Source: Comamonas terrigena NBRC 13299 (GTDB lineage: Bacteria; Pseudomonadota; Gammaproteobacteria; Burkholderiales; Burkholderiaceae_C). From it: a stretch of 64,000 bases of DNA. This document shows positions 54,692 to 63,251 of the stretch, piece by piece (position 1 is the first letter of the stretch; each line of letters begins with the position of its first letter). The notes below the pieces were generated by a model. The model was not told the DNA's origin, searched no databases, and saw nothing but the letters and a program-made list of their open reading frames with translations. The stretch is taken from assembly GCF_006740045.1 (NCBI RefSeq), contig NZ_AP019749.1:3553001-3617000 (forward strand), in the 5' to 3' direction. Both the position numbers and the translations under genes were made by a program.

Positions 54692-55843
54692 TTATTTGCC
54701 GCCTGCGCCCGGCACCTTGCCTTCCACGCCATTGACGTAGAAGTTGATGCCACGCAGGAAGCCGTCATCGGCCACCTGGCCGGCGGCCAGCACTTCCTTG
54801 CCGGTGTTGTCCTTGATGGGACCGGTCCAGACGGCGAAGCTGCCGTCCCTCATGCCGGCCTTGGCCTTCTCGACCTTGTCCTTGATGTCCTGGGGCACCT
54901 GGTCGGCGATCTTCACCAGATCCATGGCGCCTTCCTTGACGCCCCACCAGTAGTTGCCGCCCTGCCAGTTGCCGGCCAGCGTGTCTTCCACCACCTTGGT
55001 GTAGTAAGGCGTCCAGTTGATCACGGCCGAGCCCAGGTGGGCCTTGGGCGCGAAGGCGCTCATGTCGCCGTCCTTGCCGAAGGCATAGGCACCGCGCTCT
55101 TCGGCGGTCTTGAGCACGGCGGGCGAATTGGTGTTCTGGTACATCACGTCCACACCGCCGTTGAGCAGGCTGGTGGCAGCTTCCGATTCCTTGGGGGGGC
55201 TGAACCATTCGTTCACCCATACCACCTTGGCCTTGATCGAGGGATCGATGGCCTGGGCGCCCAGCACAAAGCTGTTGATGTTGCGCACCACTTCGGGGAT
55301 GGGCACCGAAGCCACCACACCCACGGTCTTGGTCTTGGTCATGGCACCGGCCACCAGACCGGCCAGATAGGCGCCTTCGAAGGTCTTGCTGTCGTACACG
55401 GCCACGTTGTCGGCCTGCTTGTAGCCGGTGGCGTGCTCGAACTTCACGTCCTTCAGATCGGCGGCCGCCTTCTGCACGAATTCCTGGTAGCCGAAGCTGG
55501 TTGCGAAGACCAGCTTGTTGCCCTGGCCGGCCATGTCACGCATCACGCGCTCGGCGTCGGCCGACTCGGGCACGCTTTCCACCATGGAGGTTTCGATCTT
55601 GTCGCCGAACTTCTCCTGAATCGCCTTGCGCGCCAGCTCGTGCTGGAAGGTCCAGCCGCCATCTCCGATGGGGCTGACGTACATGAAACCGACCTTCAGC
55701 TTGTCGGCCGCCGGTGCCTGGGCAGCAGGGGCAGCGGCCGGAGCCGGTGCTTCTTCCTTCTTGCCGCAGGCCGTCAGGGCCGCCACGGACACGGCCGACA
55801 GGCCGATCATCTTGAGCAAAGTGCGCTTGCGCAGTGCGTTCAT
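54692..55843 (-). CDS. BMP-family lipoprotein receptor (PnrA-like), copy 1
   Basis: A 383-residue BMP/PnrA-type lipoprotein with lipobox LTAC (C26), a linker of Ala/Pro, and a start KVGFMYVSPIGDGGWTFQHE. Ligand region: ATSFGYQEFVQKA, ASVPIPEVVRNINSFVLGA, WVNEWFSPPKESEAATSL. By order it is the receptor of the ATPase-permease-permease operon just upstream (47 bp after the last permease). AGAGGAA is 8 bases before the ATG. The family imports nucleosides or purine bases; given guaD, adenine deaminase and xdhAB nearby, purines are likely. Confidence 0.94.
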   Translation of the reverse strand: MNALRKRTLLKMIGLSAVSVAALTACGKKEEAPAPAAAPAAQAPAADKLKVGFMYVSPIGDGGWTFQHELARKAIQEKFGDKIETSMVESVPESADAERVMRDMAGQGNKLVFATSFGYQEFVQKAAADLKDVKFEHATGYKQADNVAVYDSKTFEGAYLAGLVAGAMTKTKTVGVVASVPIPEVVRNINSFVLGAQAIDPSIKAKVVWVNEWFSPPKESEAATSLLNGGVDVMYQNTNSPAVLKTAEERGAYAFGKDGDMSAFAPKAHLGSAVINWTPYYTKVVEDTLAGNWQGGNYWWGVKEGAMDLVKIADQVPQDIKDKVEKAKAGMRDGSFAVWTGPIKDNTGKEVLAAGQVADDGFLRGINFYVNGVEGKVPGAGGK

Positions 55844-55890
55844 GCGAGTGTTCCTCTGGTGGGAGTTCTGTGAAAAAGGGGAATCTGGTC

Positions 55891-56811
55891 TCAGGAGCCG
55901 GGATAGAACGGCTTGCCGAGGGAAGCCGGCATGTTCGCGCGGATCCAGGCCGGATTGCGCGAGATGATAACCAGCACCACGATGGTGGCCAGATAAGGCA
56001 GCATGGACAGCAGCTGGCTGGCCACCTGCACGCCCGTGGCCTGCAGGTGGAACTGCAGCATGGTCACGCCGCCGAACAGGTAGGCACCCAGCAGCACGCG
56101 GGCCGGCCGCCAGGTGGCGAAGGTGGTCAGCGCCAGGGCAATCCAGCCACGGCCCGCGACCATTCCTTCGACCCACAGCGGGGTATACACCGTGGAGATG
56201 TAGGCACCTGCCAGACCGCACAGCGCGCCACCGGCCATCACGGCCGCCAGACGGATGGGACGCACGGCATAGCCGATGGCGTGGGCCGATTCGGGCGATT
56301 CGCCCACGGCACGCAGCACCAGCCCGGCGCGCGAGCGGTACAGGAAAGCGATCAGCGCCAGCGCCAGCAGCACGGTGATGTAGACCAGCGGATGCAGCTT
56401 GAACAGTGCCGGGCCGATGACCGGGATGTCCGACAGCAGCGGAATGGCGTACTTGGGCAGCTCTGGCAGCTTGGCCTGCACATAGGCCTGGCCGGCAAAG
56501 GCCGAGAAGCCGGTGCCGAAAAGGCTCAGCGCCAGACCGGTGGCGTACTGGTTGGTGTTCAACCAGATCACCAGCACCCCGAACAGGCCGGCCAGCAGCG
56601 CGCCCGCCGCCATGCCGGCGGCAAAGCCGATCCAGGTGCTGCCGGTGTGCACCACCGCGGCAAAGCCCGCCAGGGCGGCGCACAGCATCATGCCTTCGGC
56701 CCCCAGGTTGACGATGCCGGCTTTTTCATTGATCAGCAGACCCAGGGCCGCCAGCGCCAGCACGGTGCCGGCGCTCAGGGTGGAACCCAGTAGCAGTGCG
56801 TAAGCGTCCAT
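55891..56811 (-). CDS. ABC transporter permease, BMP/nucleoside type (second permease)
   Basis: A 306-residue permease with ~8-9 membrane segments. It shows the family's GLLINEKAGIVNLGAEGMMLCAALAGF near residues 24-50 and a later ESPESAHAIGYAVRPIRLAAVMAGGALCGLAGAY, the coupling-loop region of NupQ/YufQ-type permeases. Its start overlaps the stop of the first permease by one base (TGATG). Together with the other permease it forms the channel for the BMP receptor. Confidence 0.94.
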   Translation of the reverse strand: MDAYALLLGSTLSAGTVLALAALGLLINEKAGIVNLGAEGMMLCAALAGFAAVVHTGSTWIGFAAGMAAGALLAGLFGVLVIWLNTNQYATGLALSLFGTGFSAFAGQAYVQAKLPELPKYAIPLLSDIPVIGPALFKLHPLVYITVLLALALIAFLYRSRAGLVLRAVGESPESAHAIGYAVRPIRLAAVMAGGALCGLAGAYISTVYTPLWVEGMVAGRGWIALALTTFATWRPARVLLGAYLFGGVTMLQFHLQATGVQVASQLLSMLPYLATIVVLVIISRNPAWIRANMPASLGKPFYPGS

Positions 56812-57896
56812 CACTGGCCTCCTTTTGCTGCGCCCTTGGGAGCGGAGACCCAGCGCAGGCGGTAGGCGATCAGGGTGTCGCATGCCAGCAGCGTGAAAAG
56901 CAGCAGACCCTGGAAGACGCCGGTCAAAGACTTGGGCAGGCCCAGACGCGACTGCGCCAGCTCACCACCGATATAGAACATGCTCATGAGAATGGCAGAG
57001 AAGATCATGCCCACCGGGTGCAGGCGCCCCACGAAGGCCACGATGATGGCAGCAAAGCCGTAACCGGCCGGCACATAGGGGGTGAGCTGGCCAATGGGGC
57101 CCGCCACTTCCAGTGCACCCGCCAGGCCGGCACAGCCGCCCGAGATCAGCAGCGCCGTCCACAGCGCGCGGCGCGAGGAGAAACCGGCGTAGCGCGCCGC
57201 CGCCGGGGCCAGACCGCCCACCTGCTGGGCAAAGCCCAGCTTGGTGCGGAACAGGAAGACCCACAGCAGGGCCGAGCCGAGCAAGGCCAGCAGCGTGCCG
57301 ATGTGCAGGCGCGTGCCTTCGATCAGCTTGGGAATCTGCGTGACCCGCTCGAACATCTTGCTCTGCGGGAAGTTGTAGCCCATGGGGTCCTTCCAGGGAC
57401 CATAGACCAGATAGCCCAGCACCAGGGTGCCGACATAGACCAACATCAGGCTGACCAGGATCTCGTTGGCGTTGAACTTGTCGCGCAGCAAGGCCACGAT
57501 GCCCGCCCACACCATGCCGCCGAGCACACCCGCCAGCAGGATCACCGGCACGATCCAGGGACCGGTGGTCTTGTCGGCCAGCAGGGCCACACCACCGGCT
57601 GCCACGGCACCGATCACGAACTGCCCTTCAGCGCCGATGTTCCACACATTGGAGCGAAAGCACACGGCCAGGCCCAGTGCGATCAGCAGCAGCGGCGTGG
57701 CTTTCATGGCCACCTCGCCCATGGCGTAGGTGGTCTTCAGCGGCTCCCAGAAGAAGGCCTGCAGCCCCTTGACCGGGTCCTTGCCCAGCAGCATGAACAG
57801 GACGATGCCGATCAGCACCGTGATGGCCAGCGCCAGCAAGGGCGATCCATAGGTCCACCAGCGCGAAGCCTGGGGACGTTGTTCCAGCTTGATCAT
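56811..57896 (-). CDS. ABC transporter permease, BMP/nucleoside type (first permease)
   Basis: A 361-residue permease with ~10 membrane segments. Signature VCFRSNVWNIGAEGQFVIGAVAAGGVAL near 80-107 and FNANEILVSLMLVYVGTLVLGYLVYGPWKDP mark the NupP/YufP-type subunit; a coupling loop VGGLAPAAARYAGFSSRRAL follows. It begins MIKLEQRPQASRWW; its ATG overlaps the ATPase stop by 4 bases (ATGA), so the operon is tightly coupled. Confidence 0.94.
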   Translation of the reverse strand: MIKLEQRPQASRWWTYGSPLLALAITVLIGIVLFMLLGKDPVKGLQAFFWEPLKTTYAMGEVAMKATPLLLIALGLAVCFRSNVWNIGAEGQFVIGAVAAGGVALLADKTTGPWIVPVILLAGVLGGMVWAGIVALLRDKFNANEILVSLMLVYVGTLVLGYLVYGPWKDPMGYNFPQSKMFERVTQIPKLIEGTRLHIGTLLALLGSALLWVFLFRTKLGFAQQVGGLAPAAARYAGFSSRRALWTALLISGGCAGLAGALEVAGPIGQLTPYVPAGYGFAAIIVAFVGRLHPVGMIFSAILMSMFYIGGELAQSRLGLPKSLTGVFQGLLLFTLLACDTLIAYRLRWVSAPKGAAKGGQ

Positions 57897-59482
57897 GCCT
57901 GCCCCCCTGCCCCGGCCTGGCGCTCGCTGCGCGCCAGGTGCTGCTGCACCTCGGCATGCCACAGGCCGCTCATCCATTCGCCAATCTTCTGCACCGAGGC
58001 ATCGGCCCGGTCCACGGAAGGGCTCAGGCGCCCCTTGGCCACCACATGCAGGCGGTCGCTGATTTCAAACAATTCGTCCAACTCCTCGCTGAGCACCAGC
58101 ACGGCGCAGCCCGCGTCCCGCAGCGCCAGCATCGCCCCCCGGATCTGCGCTGCCGCGCCCACGTCCACCCCCCAGGTGGGCTGGGAGACGATGAGCAGCC
58201 TGGGCTTGGCATCGATCTCGCGGCCCACGATGAATTTCTGCAGATTGCCGCCCGACAGCGACTTGGCCGCGGCATTCGGGCCGCCGGCCTTCACACCGAA
58301 ACGGCGGATGATGTCGGCCGCATGCGCCTGCAACTGGCCCATGCGCAACCAGCCGCCAGAGCCCACGGCGTCATTGCGGGTCAGCAGCAGGTTGTGCGCC
58401 AGTCCCATGGTGGGGACTGCGCCCCGGCCCAGGCGTTCTTCCGGCACGAAATGCAGGCCCAGCGCACGGCGCTGGCGCGGGCCCATGCGGCCTGCGTCCT
58501 GGCCCAGCACCTGCACCATGGCCGGCGCGGCGCGGGTGTCTTCGCCGGACAGGGCGTAGAGCAGCTCTTTCTGGCCGTTGCCGGACACGCCGGCAATGCC
58601 CACCACTTCACCGGCGCGCACCTGCAGCCCAATGTCGATCAGGTCCACGCCGAACTGGTCGGTCTTACCCAAGCTCAGCCCTTGCACCTTCAGCACCACG
58701 TCGCCGGTCTTCGGCGCCTGGCGTTGCAGCGCCGGCGGCTCCGAGCCGATCATCAGGCGCGACAGCGAGGCATTGCTTTCGTTCTGCGGGTTGCACACGC
58801 CGGTGACCACCCCGCCGCGCAGCACCGTGCAGGCCGAGCACAGTTCGCGGATTTCGTGCAGCTTGTGGCTGATGTAGAGAATGGAGCAGCCTTCGGATGC
58901 CAGTTTTTTCAGCACCACAAACAGCTTTTCCACCGCCTGGGGCGTCAGCACCGAAGTCGGCTCGTCCAGAATCAGCAGGCGCGGGTTGGTCAGCAGGGCG
59001 CGGATGATTTCCACGCGCTGCATCTCGCCCACCGACAGGGTGTGGACCGGGCGCAGCGGATCGATGTCCATGCCGTATTCGCTGCCCACTTCGGTGATGC
59101 GGCGCGTCACGTCGGCCAGCGGCATGCCCTTGTCCAGGCCCAGCCAGACGTTTTCGGCCACGGTGAGCGTGTCGAACAGGCTGAAATGCTGGAACACCAT
59201 GGCGATGCCCAGCTGCCGCGCTTCCTGCGGGTTGCGGATGGACACGGGCTTGCCGTCGAAGTGCACCGCACCCTCGTCGGGCTTGACCGTGCCATAGATG
59301 ATCTTCATCAGCGTGGACTTGCCAGCGCCGTTTTCACCCAGCACAGCATGCACTTCGCCTGGCTGCACCGTCAGCGACACCCCACTGTTGGCCACCACGG
59401 CCGGGTATCGTTTGGTAATGCCCACCAGCTGCAAACGCGGTGATGCGACACCGGGCGTGGGGGTTGTATCGGGGGGATTCAT
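57893..59482 (-). CDS. ABC transporter ATP-binding protein, double NBD (nucleoside/BMP type)
   Basis: A 529-residue protein with two ABC domains. First domain: Walker A GENGAGKST at 49-57, signature LSVGEMQRVEI, Walker B LLILDEPTSVLTP. Second domain: a degenerate Walker A (GVSGNGQKELL, no Lys-Ser/Thr at the usual place), signature LSGGNLQKFIVGRE, and LLIVSQPTWGVDV in place of Walker B with its Asp-Glu. Such asymmetry is normal for the NupO/YufO and sugar RbsA-like families. Its placement first in the ATPase-permease-permease-receptor order fits a purine/nucleoside importer. Confidence 0.95.
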   Translation of the reverse strand: MNPPDTTPTPGVASPRLQLVGITKRYPAVVANSGVSLTVQPGEVHAVLGENGAGKSTLMKIIYGTVKPDEGAVHFDGKPVSIRNPQEARQLGIAMVFQHFSLFDTLTVAENVWLGLDKGMPLADVTRRITEVGSEYGMDIDPLRPVHTLSVGEMQRVEIIRALLTNPRLLILDEPTSVLTPQAVEKLFVVLKKLASEGCSILYISHKLHEIRELCSACTVLRGGVVTGVCNPQNESNASLSRLMIGSEPPALQRQAPKTGDVVLKVQGLSLGKTDQFGVDLIDIGLQVRAGEVVGIAGVSGNGQKELLYALSGEDTRAAPAMVQVLGQDAGRMGPRQRRALGLHFVPEERLGRGAVPTMGLAHNLLLTRNDAVGSGGWLRMGQLQAHAADIIRRFGVKAGGPNAAAKSLSGGNLQKFIVGREIDAKPRLLIVSQPTWGVDVGAAAQIRGAMLALRDAGCAVLVLSEELDELFEISDRLHVVAKGRLSPSVDRADASVQKIGEWMSGLWHAEVQQHLARSERQAGAGGQA

Positions 59483-59558
59483 GCCGGGATTTTCTCTCAG
59501 ATTGTTTCTGTCACTGGGATGAATTGGGGTTAACCGCTGACTGCTACTGGGCTATACG

Positions 59559-60491
59559 CTACTGTTTAGAGAGCATCAAAGCCACGTCTTTCACCGCCTC
59601 TCGCAGCCAGATGGCCGCTGCCGAATGGTGGGTGCGCGCATGCCACAGCTGGTAGTACGTCAGTCGTGGTAGGGGCACCGGGCAAGGCAGTATCTGCAGC
59701 GGCAGCCGCTGCACAAAGCGTTCACAGAACTGGCGGCCGGTGGTCAGCACCAGCAGGCTGCCGGCCACGATGTCGGGCATCAGGCTGAAATGGGCGCAGC
59801 GCGCCGTGATGTTGCGCTGCAGACCCAGCTGTTCGAGCTGCAGATCGATCACGCCCCGCGCGCCCGGGTAGGTGGGCATGGGGGCGATGTGCTCGGCCTC
59901 CAGCCAGGCCGACTCGTCCCAGCCCCGGCGCACGGCCGGGTGGCGGTTGCTGACCAGGCACACCACCTCGTCGTCGAACAGGGGGCTCTGGTGCAGCTCC
60001 ATCGGGGGGGCCGGCCAGTTGCCGATCACCACATCCACCTCGCCCTGGGCCAGCTGGGCCTGGTAGTGCACCTCGTGGCTGAGCGCCATCACCTCCACCG
60101 GGCAGCCCGGGGCGTGGGCTTTCAGATAGGCCACCAGCTGGGGCAGGAACAGGGGATCCAGGTAGTCGCTGGCCGCGATGCGGAACGTGCGGCTGGCCTG
60201 GGCCGGGTCAAAGCTGCGGGCCTGGGAAAACAGCCCTTCGGCCGCACGCAGGATGGCGGCCGCAGGCTCGATCATGTGCAGCGCCGCATCGGTGGGCTGC
60301 ATGGCCGCACCGGAGCGCACCAGCAGCGGATCGCCCGCCAGTTCCCGCAGCCGGCGCAGCGCGGTGGACACCGCCGGCTGCGACATGCCCAGGCGCACGG
60401 CTGCCCGCGAGACATTGCGCTCCACCAGCACCGTGTGCAGCACACGGATCAGGTGCAGGTCAATCTTGTCAAACAGGGTTTGCTCGCGCAT
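59559..60491 (-). CDS. LysR-family transcriptional regulator (NodD-like group)
   Basis: A 310-residue LysR protein. Helix-turn-helix VERNVSRAAVRLGMSQPAVSTALRRLR near residues 23-50, wing PLLVRSGAAMQPT, then an effector domain ending LWHARTHHSAAAIWLREAVKDVA, typical of the NodD/NahR/PcpR-like set. It is 76 bp upstream of the ABC ATPase gene on the same strand and 1.2 kb from xdhA, so it is the best candidate regulator of the purine uptake/oxidation genes; this is inferred from position. Confidence 0.9.
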   Translation of the reverse strand: MREQTLFDKIDLHLIRVLHTVLVERNVSRAAVRLGMSQPAVSTALRRLRELAGDPLLVRSGAAMQPTDAALHMIEPAAAILRAAEGLFSQARSFDPAQASRTFRIAASDYLDPLFLPQLVAYLKAHAPGCPVEVMALSHEVHYQAQLAQGEVDVVIGNWPAPPMELHQSPLFDDEVVCLVSNRHPAVRRGWDESAWLEAEHIAPMPTYPGARGVIDLQLEQLGLQRNITARCAHFSLMPDIVAGSLLVLTTGRQFCERFVQRLPLQILPCPVPLPRLTYYQLWHARTHHSAAAIWLREAVKDVALMLSKQ

Positions 60492-60675
60492 GGAAGCAGA
60501 AAAGGCGAAAAGGGAATGGGTTACGGATGTGTAAAAGCTGCTGCGCAGTATGCATGGGCAGCGCAGGCCGGCAGCCCCGGGGAAGTCCCGCCCACGGGCC
60601 GCTGCCCCTGGCGGGGAAGTACACCATGCAATTGCAGTGCCAGGCCACCGCGTGGTGGCGGCCTGTGCCGGGTCC

Positions 60676-61479
60676 TCAGTGCTGCTGCACCGCCTCCCCG
60701 GTCATGACGGCCTCGTCCAGCTTGGCCTGCCAGTACGCCAGGCGCGCATTGTGGCGGGCCATGATGGCGGCGTCGATCTCTTCCTTGTGGATGTCGGAGA
60801 AGTCTTCCAGCTCCGACACCAGGGCGGCCATGCGCTGCTCCAGCCGCTCCACCTCGTCGGCCAGCAGCTCGGCCTCGGTCTTTTCGGTGCGAAAAGGGTT
60901 GGACAGTGCACTCAGGAAACTGTTGCCCTTGTTCTGCTCGATGGCCGTGACCGCCTTCTTGGCCTGTTCATACAGGTTCTGCATGGTCTGGAACTCGGTC
61001 ATGCGCTCGTTGAAGCGCTCGCTAAGCACCTGCTTGAGGCGGGACTCCGCCTGCAGGTAGTCTTCATGGCGCAGCCGCACCTCCATGCTGCGGGCCTTGT
61101 GTTCGGCCCGGGTCAGCGGCCCTTCGATGCGAAACAGGCCGGCAAACACCAGCAGCGCTGCCATGCCATACCACAGCAGCCAGTCCACCGGCACCTGGAA
61201 ACCGCCCCACACCAGCAGCGCCGTGCCCGCCAGTGCCAAGGTGTAGATGACCTGGCTTTCATAGCGGACCGCGCGCGGCAGCGGAATCGGCGCGAGCTTG
61301 ACCACCGCATGCATGCGCAGCGGGGTGTTGGCTTCAGGCAGCTTGAGCTTGGCCACTCTCTCCTTCGCTTCCTCCACATCGAATGTGGGCATGGGGGACG
61401 TTGCAGCCTCCACAGCAGGAGCGGCGGACCAGAACTTCAGGGCGTTCTTGGCTCGTCGGAAAAAGGAGGGCAGCTTCAT
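60676..61479 (-). CDS. Conserved-looking membrane/coiled-coil protein of unknown function
   Basis: A 267-residue protein I cannot name. After a basic N-terminus and a linker it has two hydrophobic segments (~77-95 and ~100-117) and then a long helical coiled-coil region (~125-250) rich in Glu, Lys, Arg and Ala with LLADEVERLEQRMAALVSELEDF. Third positions are GC-rich as in neighbouring genes, and the hydrophobic pair plus coiled coil is unlikely by chance. No ribosome site precedes the ATG. It lies between the LysR gene and xdhA; nothing links it to purines except position. Confidence 0.75.
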   Translation of the reverse strand: MKLPSFFRRAKNALKFWSAAPAVEAATSPMPTFDVEEAKERVAKLKLPEANTPLRMHAVVKLAPIPLPRAVRYESQVIYTLALAGTALLVWGGFQVPVDWLLWYGMAALLVFAGLFRIEGPLTRAEHKARSMEVRLRHEDYLQAESRLKQVLSERFNERMTEFQTMQNLYEQAKKAVTAIEQNKGNSFLSALSNPFRTEKTEAELLADEVERLEQRMAALVSELEDFSDIHKEEIDAAIMARHNARLAYWQAKLDEAVMTGEAVQQH

Positions 61480-61727
61480 GGGGCAGCAGACACGCGCAGA
61501 CAGGTGATCACACCCAAGTCTACCAAGTGCGGGCGGCCGGCGGTTCGCGTATATCCCCTGCCGCCGCATCCAAAACGGCATAAGGATTGCTTGCATTGCT
61601 CCCAAGTTTGAAGCCGCAGCTATCTGTACGCCTGGATGCCGCACATACGTTCTGACATATGCAAGCGCCCTGGCACTGGCGTACCCTGCTTCTCTATGCG
61701 GCCTATGCCCACGAGGACCACCAGAAA

Positions 61728-63251
61728 ATGACCACCCGCACCATCCAATTCCTGCGCAGGGGCCAGCCGGTCACCTTGCACGACGTCCCGCCCGACCGCA
61801 CGCTGCTGGAAGTGCTGCGCGAAGACCTGCACTGCACCGGCACCAAGGAAGGTTGTGGCGAAGGCGACTGCGGTGCCTGCACCGTGGTGCTGGGCGAGCG
61901 CATGCAGCAGGCCGGAAAAGACCCGGTGCTGCAGCTGCGCGCCATCAACAGCTGCATCCGCCTGGCGCATTCGGTAGACGGCTTGGCCCTGTGGACGGTG
62001 GAAGACCTGGCCCGCGACCCGTTGATCGCCCATGCCGCCGGCCACCCGCTGCACCCGGCGCAAGAGGCCATGGTGCAGTGCCACGGCTCGCAATGCGGCT
62101 TTTGCACCCCCGGCTTCGTGATGAGCCTGTTTGGCCTGTACGAGAACCACACGCTGCAAGGCGCCCCGGTGGACCGCACCCAGGCGCAGGAGGCGCTGTC
62201 CGGCAATCTGTGCCGCTGCACCGGCTACCGCCCCATCCTGGATGCCGCCCAGCAGATGGGGGATCTGCCCCCGGCGCCGCTGAACCAGTCCGCGGTGCTG
62301 CAAAAGCTGGAACAGCTGCAGCGCGAGCGAAAGTCCGTGGACAGTGAGTCCGCCTACCAATCCCCGACCGATCTGCAGGAACTGCTGCGGCTGCGCGCAG
62401 ACCAGCCGCACGCCCAGGTGGTGGCAGGCTGTACCGACGTGGGCCTGTGGGTGACCAAGCAGCACAAGCGCTTCCCCGCTGTGCTGGACCTGACCCGGGT
62501 CACCGCCCTGCGCCAGATCACACGGCAGGACGGCCAGTTGCAGATAGGCGCCGCCGCCACGCTGACCGAGGCCTTTGCCGCCCTGGAGCAGCACTACCCC
62601 GAGTTGCACCGCTTTGCGGCCCGCTTTGCCGGCCTGCCGGTGCGCAACAGCGGCACGCTGGGCGGCAATGTGGCCAATGGCTCGCCCATCGGCGACTCCA
62701 TGCCGCTGCTGATCGCGCTGAACGCCCAGATCGTGCTGGCCAGCGTGCGGGGCGAGCGCCGTCTGCCGCTGGAAAACCTGTACACCGGCTACCGCCAGAA
62801 CGTGATGGCAGTGGACGAGCTGCTGGTGCGCATTGACGTGCCCCTGCACGCCACCCAGGCCACGGCACAGGCAGGGGACCTGCACCTGCTGCGCGCCTAC
62901 AAGGTCAGCAAACGCCAGGACGATGACATTTCCGCGGTCTGCCTGGTGCTGCGCGTGGCCGTACAAGGCGGCATCGTCACCGAAGCCACGATCGGCGCCG
63001 GCGGGGTGGCCGCCACCCCGGTGCGCGCCACCCAGGCCGAAGCCGCATTGCGCGGCCAGCCCTGGAATGCTGCCACGGCGCAGGCTGCAGCCGTTGCGCT
63101 GCAGGCCCAGTTCAGCCCGATTTCCGACATGCGCGCCAGCGGCGCCTACCGCAGCCAGCTGCTGGCCAGCCTGGTGACGCGCTTCTGGAACGAAAGCCAA
63201 GGCCACCGCGCCACCACCCTGGAACAGATTGCCGTGGAGGTTCTGCCATGA
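61728..63251 (+). CDS. xdhA: Xanthine dehydrogenase small subunit
   Basis: Electron-transfer subunit of the molybdenum hydroxylase that oxidises hypoxanthine to xanthine and urate. The 507-residue protein has a plant-type [2Fe-2S] domain (C43, C48, C51, C76), an all-helical [2Fe-2S] domain (C123, C126, C162, C164; GNLCRCTGYRPI), and from ~210 a FAD domain (AGCTDVGLWVTKQHKR, GNVANGSPIGDSMPLLIAL). GAGGA is 10 bases before the ATG. It overlaps xdhB by 4 bases (ATGA). It is divergent from the coiled-coil gene and ends the purine locus. Confidence 0.96.
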   Translation: MTTRTIQFLRRGQPVTLHDVPPDRTLLEVLREDLHCTGTKEGCGEGDCGACTVVLGERMQQAGKDPVLQLRAINSCIRLAHSVDGLALWTVEDLARDPLIAHAAGHPLHPAQEAMVQCHGSQCGFCTPGFVMSLFGLYENHTLQGAPVDRTQAQEALSGNLCRCTGYRPILDAAQQMGDLPPAPLNQSAVLQKLEQLQRERKSVDSESAYQSPTDLQELLRLRADQPHAQVVAGCTDVGLWVTKQHKRFPAVLDLTRVTALRQITRQDGQLQIGAAATLTEAFAALEQHYPELHRFAARFAGLPVRNSGTLGGNVANGSPIGDSMPLLIALNAQIVLASVRGERRLPLENLYTGYRQNVMAVDELLVRIDVPLHATQATAQAGDLHLLRAYKVSKRQDDDISAVCLVLRVAVQGGIVTEATIGAGGVAATPVRATQAEAALRGQPWNAATAQAAAVALQAQFSPISDMRASGAYRSQLLASLVTRFWNESQGHRATTLEQIAVEVLP

